Origin: Candidatus Sulfotelmatobacter sp.
GTDB lineage: Bacteria > Acidobacteriota > Terriglobia > Terriglobales > Acidobacteriaceae
Assembly (NCBI GenBank): GCA_030041415.1
Contig: JASHNX010000150.1
Span: forward strand, 1 to 34,190
Length of the DNA: 34,190 nucleotides
Direction of reading: 5' to 3'
Shown: piece by piece, positions 1-6,987 of the stretch
Position numbering within the stretch: the stretch's first letter is position 1
Layout: each line of letters begins with the position of its first letter
Program-made: the position numbers and the translations under genes
Notes under the pieces: model-generated
The model's database searches: none
Seen by the model: only the letters and a program-made list of their open reading frames with translations
What the model was told of the DNA's origin: nothing

Positions 1-3000
1 TCGCCCGGGTGCCCCGCTCCAGTAAGCGGTGAAGTATCGCAGTCGGTTAGAGTCAACGGCTCGTTTGGACCGAACGGATTCTCGTTCAATGGAAGCGGTT
101 GCAGCTGATTAAGCTGGCGCTCGACGGTTAAGTGCGTTCCTTTGCTTCCTACATAAGCCGCATTGACCACAACATTCTGCATCACTTCCCTCTGCACGCC
201 GAAACTCCACTGTTGCGCGTATGGCCATACGGCATGCGTGGGAATTCCAGTTACGTCGAGAGGAAAGACCGAACCCACCGGCGGCGTCTTATTTCCCTGA
301 TTGAACATGCAATCGTCGCCGGGCTGGTTCGCCGGAGTTCCGTAACCAACAAAACCAATGCAGGGATAATTCAGGGGAAGTGGCTGGGTCATGCTGAGTA
401 CGACCGGCGAACTCGCCTCGAGTGAGCCTGTGTTCGCTTCATTTCCCGTCCCATGCTCGAAGAAAATGCCGTAGCCGCCGCGGACCGAAGTTTTGCCGTC
501 GCCGAAAGGATCGAAAGCAAACCCGACCCGAGGCGCAGGATTAAAGAGATGCCCAGTCATGCAGCCGGCAGGAATCCCGTTGACCCCGCATTGCACCAAC
601 CCCAGATCGCTTACGATCGAAGGTGCCAGCGCAAAGGTGCTTTGGTTGAAAGGCACAGGCAGTGAGGCGTTGTTTTTATCTAAGAGCACCCCGCTGTTCG
701 GATCGACGGCAAATCTCTTGGCATCGAACGTTGAGGCTTGCCAGTTCCATGCGTTGTGATATTTCTCGCGGTAGGTGCCGAACAGGCTGACTCTCAATCC
801 CAAATTCACCGTCAGCCGCGGAGTTACTTTCCAGTCATCCTGAAAGTAAGGTTCGGCGATCTGGTAGCTCTGGTAATACCGGTGCTGGGAGGAATCCTGC
901 GAGAAGCTCTGGATGAATCCAATATTCTCGCCATCGCTGTAGTACTGCGCGAGAAAATCCGCGAAGGCGTTGCCGGTGCTGTGCGCCAGGTTGCTGAAGG
1001 TTAACAATCCCTGCACATCGCCGGTAGCGGCGCCGATGGAGTTATTAGTCTGATTTCGCTGCGCCCATATGAATTGACCGCCGAACTGGAGCGTATGCTT
1101 GTGGATGGACTTGCCGATATCGTCACGAATCGAATAGGTCGGATTCGTATGAGTCCACGGCATGTAGGAGGGATCGGCCGCGAAGCCTCTGCCACCGTAA
1201 GCCGCATTGGTTCCTAGAATGGCGATTCCTGGCATCTTCCCGCCAAACCCGTTGTTGAATAGGTAGCCCATGCCGCACTGCGGTATGCCGCTGATCGGGT
1301 CCACGCTGGTTTGCGGATTGCACTGCCCGGGCGCCGCGGCGTCTGGAACCAAGGGTTGCCCAAGCGACGGATTCCGTTGAAACTGCGCACCTCCCGGTCC
1401 GTTTTCATCGACCAGCGTGATATCGGAATTAACGTAGCTTACGGTTAAGTCGTTTAACAGCGTTGGAGTGATCGTATCTGTCAATTTTGCGACCAGACTG
1501 ATGCCCGGTCCCGTAAAGTAATTTTGTATGGTTGGAAATCCCTCTGCCGAGGGGTCGTTCGTTCGCAAATAACTCCATTGCGGGGTCAGGACTGTGGTAT
1601 TCCAAGCATCGTGAACATATCGGAACGACGCGCGGATTTTCTCTGTAATCTGGTGGTCAATACGGAACAGCTCTTCGCGCCAATACGTCGACGGTGAAAC
1701 GACAGCGTCATAACAGTGGTTGGGGTCGGTTGGGTCGAGGTTTGCGACCGCGAAGTTGCAGCCGGTTGGAGAATTCGGCAAGGGGACCAGATTGGCTTGG
1801 AGGATGGCTAACGCATTCTTGTCAACCCCGATGGTCGCCGGTCCCTGAGAAGTTTGTTGCCCGAGGAGATTGTAGATCGGCTGCAGCTTCGACTGCGACC
1901 CGACCACTGCCGGGCAATCCGGATATTGCTGCCGGTTGAAGGTTTGTACCGTGCCTTGTGGCGGGCAAACGTCACTGAAATCGAACACTTGCGAAACCAA
2001 CCCGTTCGAGTTGGGCGGAGACAGGTTCTCCCGAATTCCCGAAGGCGTCATGAGCAGGCCACGCTCTTTCAGCGACGGCACAGCGTAGTTGTAGTCAGTG
2101 GGAGTTTTTTCCAGGCGGAACTCTTCAGAGAAGAAAAAGAACGTCTTATCGCGCTTCGTGTTGTAAACGCCCGGGATGGTGATCGGCCCGCCAATAGTCC
2201 CACCAAAATCCTGCCGGCGATAGAGCGGCGCGCCTCCGGGAGGGTCGAAATAGTTGCGCGCATTGAACGCCTCGTTGCGAATGAACTCGTAGAGGTTTCC
2301 ATGAAATTTTGCAGTGCCCGACTTGGTGGTGACGAGTACCGTTCCGGAAGCGGTGCGACCGTACTGAGCACCATAATTGGAAGTCAGCACCTTTACTTCC
2401 TGAATTGCATCCAGGCTGGGATAAACCATCAGCGTGCTGGAAGCACCATTGAGGCCAGTGTTGAGCACGTCGCTGCCGTCCACTTCGAAGGTGTTGTACT
2501 CAACGCGCCCACCGTTAACGCTGTACTTCACGCTGCCGACAACTCCTACCTTGGCTTCGTCCTGTCCGGTCTGGTTGCTGACTCCTGGAGCAAGCGCAAT
2601 TAACTGTGTGAAATTGCGGCCATTTAAGCCAATCGATGTAACTTCTTTCTGCGTGATCGTGCCCGAGACACTGGCATTCTCGGTCTCAACGTTGCCCACC
2701 GTGCTCGATTGGACGTTGACTTCAGTCTTTCCACTTGCCGGCTCCAATTGAGCATCCAGAGTCAATTCCAATCCGACCGTTACATTTATGTAATCGAGGG
2801 TCTTAGCGGCAAAGTTCGGGGCATTCACCGTCACCGTATATGTGCCCGCGTCGAGACCCGTAAATGTGTATTCGCCTTTTTCGTTTGTCTTGGTTTCTTT
2901 CTTGAAATTGGCGGTGTTGGTAAGGTCAACCGTCGCCCCCACTACAACTGCCTGGGTCTGATCGGTGATGGTTCCGTGAATAGAGGCTTTGCCGTTGCCT

Positions 3001-3161
3001 CCTTGCTGGGCCGCCAGCACTGGTAAGGGCGACGTTTCCGGAGGAGGCAGCGGCGAAGATCCTGCCGGCGCCTCCTGAGCAAAGGCAGACAAAGAAAGTA
3101 AGGCGATCAATATAGTAGCCTTTACTATGTTCTGCCAAGCACAGTGCGAGACAACTCTCAA
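1..3161 (-). CDS. TonB-dependent receptor with N-terminal carboxypeptidase-regulatory-like domain (C-terminus outside window)
   Basis: An outer-membrane beta-barrel receptor for TonB-dependent uptake; the ligand cannot be told from the sequence. The frame is open from a TTG at 3161 to the left edge, about 1053 codons, so the last barrel strands are missing. Visible order: signal peptide (about residues 1-29, ending SAFAQ), a proline-rich linker (about 37-48), a carboxypeptidase-regulatory-like Ig fold (about 57-140, with GEYTFTGLDAGTYTV), a plug domain (about 160-260, with GLNGRNFTQL), then long barrel sequence with repeated R-D-x-I/G-x-G and aromatic strand ends. This architecture (Oar-like) is expanded in Acidobacteriota. 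I chose the TTG because GGAGAG (3173-3168) lies 6 nt upstream and no ATG is available before the in-frame stop at 3245-3243. Divergent from the gene at 3561. I read no frameshift at the points checked across the frame. Confidence 0.9.
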   Translation of the reverse strand, partial: MRVVSHCAWQNIVKATILIALLSLSAFAQEAPAGSSPLPPPETSPLPVLAAQQGGNGKASIHGTITDQTQAVVVGATVDLTNTANFKKETKTNEKGEYTFTGLDAGTYTVTVNAPNFAAKTLDYINVTVGLELTLDAQLEPASGKTEVNVQSSTVGNVETENASVSGTITQKEVTSIGLNGRNFTQLIALAPGVSNQTGQDEAKVGVVGSVKYSVNGGRVEYNTFEVDGSDVLNTGLNGASSTLMVYPSLDAIQEVKVLTSNYGAQYGRTASGTVLVTTKSGTAKFHGNLYEFIRNEAFNARNYFDPPGGAPLYRRQDFGGTIGGPITIPGVYNTKRDKTFFFFSEEFRLEKTPTDYNYAVPSLKERGLLMTPSGIRENLSPPNSNGLVSQVFDFSDVCPPQGTVQTFNRQQYPDCPAVVGSQSKLQPIYNLLGQQTSQGPATIGVDKNALAILQANLVPLPNSPTGCNFAVANLDPTDPNHCYDAVVSPSTYWREELFRIDHQITEKIRASFRYVHDAWNTTVLTPQWSYLRTNDPSAEGFPTIQNYFTGPGISLVAKLTDTITPTLLNDLTVSYVNSDITLVDENGPGGAQFQRNPSLGQPLVPDAAAPGQCNPQTSVDPISGIPQCGMGYLFNNGFGGKMPGIAILGTNAAYGGRGFAADPSYMPWTHTNPTYSIRDDIGKSIHKHTLQFGGQFIWAQRNQTNNSIGAATGDVQGLLTFSNLAHSTGNAFADFLAQYYSDGENIGFIQSFSQDSSQHRYYQSYQIAEPYFQDDWKVTPRLTVNLGLRVSLFGTYREKYHNAWNWQASTFDAKRFAVDPNSGVLLDKNNASLPVPFNQSTFALAPSIVSDLGLVQCGVNGIPAGCMTGHLFNPAPRVGFAFDPFGDGKTSVRGGYGIFFEHGTGNEANTGSLEASSPVVLSMTQPLPLNYPCIGFVGYGTPANQPGDDCMFNQGNKTPPVGSVFPLDVTGIPTHAVWPYAQQWSFGVQREVMQNVVVNAAYVGSKGTHLTVERQLNQLQPLPLNENPFGPNEPLTLTDCDTSPLTGAGHPG

Positions 3162-3560
3162 AAGTGGCTCTCCGGCCGTGAATCTGTTTGGAAGTAGGGG
3201 GAGCAGAACGCGGATATTACAGGAAAAGCAAACCGCAGAAGGTTAACAGACTATGAAAATTTACGCAATGAGTTTCTGATTGCGCCTGTGCGTTCTCAGG
3301 AATCCGGTCACAAACAATTCACACGCCCTTAACCGTTCTGTAACACATTTACGGATATTCTCCCGGCGTGATTTCCCAGTGCAGTTTCGGGGCCCCTGTC
3401 GAATAAGCGCGACAAACTACGCGAGGTACACGGTCAGCTACCGGCAGAGAAAGCGGTGGTGTGATTTGCCCAGATTCGAAGCTGCGTGCGGCAGAACCAG
3501 CCGCATGCGACGAAAGTGATGCCTTCAACATTGAATTCTAAATCTCAGAAAGGAATATCT
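3162..3560. other. Divergent intergenic region between receptor and binding-protein genes
   Basis: This 399-bp stretch must hold promoters for both flanking genes. I see no coding potential. There is a run of similar half-sites on the plus strand, CTTAAC (3328-3333) and CTGTAAC (3338-3344), whose TAAC cores are 11 bp apart, followed by TTTACG. That spacing resembles PhoB-type direct repeats, but the match is loose. A 9-bp hairpin with one G-T pair (GCGTGCGGC / GCCGCATGC, about 3483-3508) lies in the presumed 5' leader of the gene at 3561. No clear -35/-10 pair was found. Confidence 0.4.
3168..3173 (-). promoter_or_regulatory. Shine-Dalgarno site that fixes a TTG start
   Basis: Read on the minus strand, GGAGAG sits 6 nt before the TTG at 3161. 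No ATG or GTG exists in this frame between the upstream stop and the signal peptide, so this site supports the rare TTG start of the TonB-dependent receptor. Confidence 0.6.
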
Positions 3561-5291
3561 ATGACGCGTATGAAAACAGTGTTCGCAGCGCTCTTAGTGG
3601 CTGCGATCGTGAATGTCGTGCCGCTGGCAAAGGCGCAGACCATCAAGGTGCAACTGGCGGGCTCTTCCGCGCAGTGGCAGACCCTTGCCTTGGGCGCCTA
3701 TAACGCCGGGAAGTGCGTTTCCGGCGGAACGGCTCCCTGCTTCCACTACACAAACTCCGCCTTCGACTTAACCGATACGCGGCCCACAGTGTTAGGTGGA
3801 ACGGCCGCCGTCGACAGCGGCGCCGTTTGGATCGTGTGGGATAGCGCTGCTACCCCGAACGTTTGGGCTTTCATTAAAGTCGATTCCGGTGTGGGAGACC
3901 GCTGCTATTTCGCTCAACCCCGCTGCAACATTAATGTTACGACTTTCCCCCCGCCTGGAAATCTGATCAGCTCCACGCTCTGGGGCGACGGCTCAAGCGA
4001 CACAACGCCGCCCTCTTCCATCCAGACGCTTTACACATCAGGGACGTCGCTGGTCAACACGGCTGCGAGCGACATTCGTCCAGAAGATGCGTTGTTCGCC
4101 ACCTGCCGCGCTAATTCAGTGCTCGGTGGAGGCACTGACGGCCTGGCTGGCCTCGGTTACGGCGCCAATGCTTCCGGCGTCTGCCCCAAATTCGGAGCTA
4201 AGCTGGCGGATCTGGAAGGAAGCGACATCCTTAGCGGATATCCGCTCAGCACCTCGACCGCACACGTCCTGGCATTCGCGCTCAGCGGCAAGGACCCATT
4301 CACTGGCACCGCGGTTCCCGTGGCGACAACAGTTTCCGTGGGCGCAACCCCAGTTGTCTTCATTATCTCGCGCACTGGCGCCCTCAGTGGCGCAAGCAAC
4401 ATCACCGACCAGGAAGCGCAAACTCTCTTTAGCGGCGCCGATTGCGATGGAGGCGTTGTGGGAGGGTCGGGTGGTCCGATTTCGGTCTACCTGCGTGAAC
4501 CAATGTCTGGAACCATGAACACCACCGAGTACAGCGTATTCCGCTACTGGACGCTCAGCGGCGCCAGCCAGGAGACCGGCGTCGCATCACAGAACCCGCT
4601 CTCCAAGGCTTGCACGGCGGGCGGAAGCCGCTTCCGCGCGATCGGTACGAGCGAAGAGGTAAAATCCGTTCTTAACTCGAACACCAACAACGGCGATGAC
4701 GGCATCGGCTACGCGTTCTTCAGCTACGGGAACGTTTCCAGCATCTCCAACAACGCCAATTACGGTTACCTCACGCTGGATGGCATCGATGGAATCTTCC
4801 ATAAGTACGGAACCACCATCGATCCCGGTGAACCGGCCACGGCTGGAGTGTTGCCAGGCGCAGCCAACCTTCCAGCTGCTTGCTCGGGCGCATTCCCCTG
4901 CCCCGAGGGCAAAATCTGGAGCGGCAATCTTTCGTTCCCCAACCTGCGCAACGGCTCTTACCGGGCTTGGTCGAACCTCCGCGCCGTCAGCAACGGAACT
5001 GCGCTTTCCGCCCTCGACCTCCTGGTCAAGGGATCGCAGACGTACGTTACAACCAGCACTCCTGACTTCGTGCCGGCCGTCAAAGTCGGAGCGAGCGACC
5101 CCGGTCTTCCTCTCCTGCGCTCGCACTATCTGCAGGAAGGCGTGCCCCCGGTCAACGTTTCGACCGCCGGTGATAAGGGCGGAGATGCAGGTGGTTGCAT
5201 CCTGACCAGTACTGGCGTGGAAACAACTTCCGACACGACCACGAGCCTGATTCAAGTCCAGCCTGGATCAGCTTGCGCAGTGTTCCCGTGA
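3561..5291 (+). CDS. Secreted PstS-like periplasmic solute-binding protein
   Basis: 576 residues with a signal peptide (about 1-26, ending LAKAQ). The mature protein has features of type 2 periplasmic binding proteins of the PstS class: an N-terminal AGSSAQWQ stretch, where PstS places its first ligand-binding loop; a central hydrophobic strand with VGATPVVFIISRTG; and a later SGTMNTTEY motif resembling the PstS S-G-T loop that grips the oxyanion. I infer binding of a small anion or another solute; phosphate is only a guess. No pstC, pstA or pstB lies nearby, so it may act as a sensor or scavenger rather than in a standard transporter. Start chosen at the ATG after AGAAAGGA (3547-3554), which gives a clean signal peptide; an upstream in-frame ATG at 3486 would put about 25 polar residues before it. 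Possible terminator downstream at 5358-5390. Confidence 0.6.
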   Translation: MTRMKTVFAALLVAAIVNVVPLAKAQTIKVQLAGSSAQWQTLALGAYNAGKCVSGGTAPCFHYTNSAFDLTDTRPTVLGGTAAVDSGAVWIVWDSAATPNVWAFIKVDSGVGDRCYFAQPRCNINVTTFPPPGNLISSTLWGDGSSDTTPPSSIQTLYTSGTSLVNTAASDIRPEDALFATCRANSVLGGGTDGLAGLGYGANASGVCPKFGAKLADLEGSDILSGYPLSTSTAHVLAFALSGKDPFTGTAVPVATTVSVGATPVVFIISRTGALSGASNITDQEAQTLFSGADCDGGVVGGSGGPISVYLREPMSGTMNTTEYSVFRYWTLSGASQETGVASQNPLSKACTAGGSRFRAIGTSEEVKSVLNSNTNNGDDGIGYAFFSYGNVSSISNNANYGYLTLDGIDGIFHKYGTTIDPGEPATAGVLPGAANLPAACSGAFPCPEGKIWSGNLSFPNLRNGSYRAWSNLRAVSNGTALSALDLLVKGSQTYVTTSTPDFVPAVKVGASDPGLPLLRSHYLQEGVPPVNVSTAGDKGGDAGGCILTSTGVETTSDTTTSLIQVQPGSACAVFP

Positions 5292-5357
5292 GGTTGTATA
5301 GTATCTTTGTAGGGATTATAGCGTATTCCCTACTCTAAACGAACGGTTTGATCAGCC

Positions 5358-5390
5358 GGAAGGGCGATGCTTAACGGCGTTCGCCCTTCC
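5358..5390 (+). terminator. Possible intrinsic terminator (perfect 10-bp stem, weak U-tract)
   Basis: GGAAGGGCGA (5358-5367) and TCGCCCTTCC (5381-5390) are perfect inverted repeats with a 13-nt loop, 67 nt after the stop of the binding-protein gene. The following ATTTCG is a poor U-tract, so it may be a transcript-stabilising hairpin instead. A smaller inverted repeat, TAGGGA / TCCCTA (5310-5332), lies between it and the stop codon. Confidence 0.45.
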
Positions 5391-5473
5391 ATTTCGATCA
5401 CTAAGCGGCCGCGAAGAGCCGCACGAATTACTCCCTCTTTTCTCCCTGTGATAAATTGCGCGCTTTCGATTAA

Positions 5474-6523
5474 ATGGCCACCCGGTTCCCAGTGAAAATG
5501 ACGAGTCGAGAAATTTTTCTATCTTTGGCTGTTGCGATTTTGTATCTGTCGCAAGTCGCCGCCGCTCAACTTATCCCTGCGCCGACACCTATAGCCGATC
5601 CCGCCGATGCCAGGTTCGTTGGAGTTACGGAGGATTGGAATTCTCCGGCCCTTACCACCAGTTCTCTACGGCCAGCACCGCCGCTGGTTGGCTACATCAA
5701 CGATGACGACACCTTCACCGTCGAATTAACTCAGGTGCAGTGGCGATGGGGCGATCCGCTCGATCTGTATGTCATGAAGCCAAAGAGCGTAGCTAAGCCG
5801 CCGGTCATTATCTACCTCTACGGCTACCCGGCGACCACGGACCGCTTCAAGAATGAAGATTTTCAAAAGGCAGCGACCAAGAACGGTTTTGCGGCCGTCG
5901 GATTCGTCTCCGCCCTCACCGGCCATCGTTATCACGACCGCCCGATGCGGGAGTGGTTCGTCAGCGATCTGCAGGAGTGCCTGGCGGTCTCCGCGCACGA
6001 TGTGCAGGAAGTTCTGAATTATCTTGCCAGCCGCAACGATCTCGATATGAGCCGCGTAGGAATGTTCGCTCAAGGCTCGGGAGCGAGCATTGGCATTCTG
6101 GCATCCGCGGCCGATCCGCGAATCAAAGTGCTGGATACGATCGACCCCTGGGGCGATTGGCCCGATTGGATGGCGACTTCGCCGTTCGTACCCGAAGATG
6201 AGCGGGCCAATTACGTGACGCCGGAGTTTCTGAAAAAAGCCGAGACCCTCGAACCGGTCAAATGGCTGCCCAAGATTCAGGCAAAGAAGTTTCGCTTGCA
6301 GGATGCGACATTCGACCGGGTCACTCCCGGAGTCGCGAAGGAAAAACTGCGAGCCGCCGCGCCCGCAGACAGCACGGTCGTGATTTACCGAACTCCAGAA
6401 GAATTTAATGCAGTCGTGCGGAATAACAAAGATTTGGAATGGATCCAAGAGCAACTCCGGTCATTGCCGCAGGCATCGGCCGAATCCGGATCGACTCAAG
6501 CAGCAACTCGAGGCGAAAGATGA
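5474..6523 (+). CDS. Exported alpha/beta-hydrolase-fold protein with altered nucleophile elbow
   Basis: 349 residues with an N-terminal signal peptide (hydrophobic about 14-30, ending VAAAQ). The core looks like an alpha/beta hydrolase: strand VIIYLYGYPA (about 111-120), a region before the elbow with DVQEVLNYLA, the elbow strand RVGMFAQGSGAS (194-205), then DPRIKVLDTIDPWGDW. In active esterases and peptidases the elbow is G-x-S-x-G. Here that slot reads A-Q-G-S-G, so glycine 201 stands where the nucleophilic serine should be and a serine follows one position later. The protein may be a binding protein, or it may use Ser202 or Ser205. The ATG at 5474 is used, but the ATG at 5498 gives an equally good signal peptide; neither has a strong ribosome-binding site. 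The stop TGA overlaps the next ATG (ATGA at 6520), so the pair is probably translationally coupled. Confidence 0.6.
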   Translation: MATRFPVKMTSREIFLSLAVAILYLSQVAAAQLIPAPTPIADPADARFVGVTEDWNSPALTTSSLRPAPPLVGYINDDDTFTVELTQVQWRWGDPLDLYVMKPKSVAKPPVIIYLYGYPATTDRFKNEDFQKAATKNGFAAVGFVSALTGHRYHDRPMREWFVSDLQECLAVSAHDVQEVLNYLASRNDLDMSRVGMFAQGSGASIGILASAADPRIKVLDTIDPWGDWPDWMATSPFVPEDERANYVTPEFLKKAETLEPVKWLPKIQAKKFRLQDATFDRVTPGVAKEKLRAAAPADSTVVIYRTPEEFNAVVRNNKDLEWIQEQLRSLPQASAESGSTQAATRGER

Positions 6524-6987
6524 AATCACTGATCAGAAAACTGAGTGCGGTGAGCGGATTTTTCCTGCTCGCACTTCTGCCGAGCATACAGGGGCAGACT
6601 GCAAAAAGTTCGGCAAATTTTCCATTCCGTTATGACATTTCGGAAGAAGTTACCGTCAGCGGGAGCGTAACCGGCGTATTGACAAAGGCCTCGAAGGGAA
6701 TGATGAACGGCTCTCACCTGCTGATCGCAACGCCATCCGGCTCGATGGATGTCAGCCTCGGAGCGTACGGCTTGACCGGAAGGAATGCCGTTGCCGTGAA
6801 GTTGGGAGAGCGGGTCGAGGTCACCGGAGTAATGAAGACCTCGAACGGTAAGCCGGTACTGATGGCACGCACGGTCACTGCTAGAGATCAGGTTTATCCG
6901 ATTCGCAACGAGCATGGGGTCGCGATGTCTCCGCAAGCAAGAGAACGCGCGCGCAGCGTCTCCGCTCCGGATGGAGGCGCTCAATGA
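6520..6987 (+). CDS. Small exported OB-fold-like protein, function unknown
   Basis: 155 residues: a signal peptide (about 1-26, with FFLLALLPSIQGQ) and one compact beta domain. The pattern (EVTVSGSVTGV, then a hydrophobic strand HLLIATPSG, then VKLGERVEVTGVM and KPVLMARTV) resembles small OB-fold proteins that bind ligands or partners in the periplasm. I do not recognise a named family. The start was placed at the ATG at 6520 because it overlaps the upstream stop by 4 bp, is preceded by GAGGCGAAAG, and begins the signal peptide. Its own stop overlaps the next start in the same way (ATGA at 6984). Being between a hydrolase-like protein and a lipoprotein suggests a shared envelope role, but this is inference. 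Confidence 0.6.
   Translation: MKSLIRKLSAVSGFFLLALLPSIQGQTAKSSANFPFRYDISEEVTVSGSVTGVLTKASKGMMNGSHLLIATPSGSMDVSLGAYGLTGRNAVAVKLGERVEVTGVMKTSNGKPVLMARTVTARDQVYPIRNEHGVAMSPQARERARSVSAPDGGAQ

Noticed and set aside
1854-2603. Plus-strand open frame of 249 codons opposite the TonB receptor
   Set aside because: It lies wholly antisense to a clear receptor and its translation lacks any domain or ribosome-binding site.
4587-5255. Minus-strand open frame of 222 codons
   Set aside because: Antisense to the PstS-like gene and rich in Arg/Gly, as expected of a shadow in GC-rich DNA.
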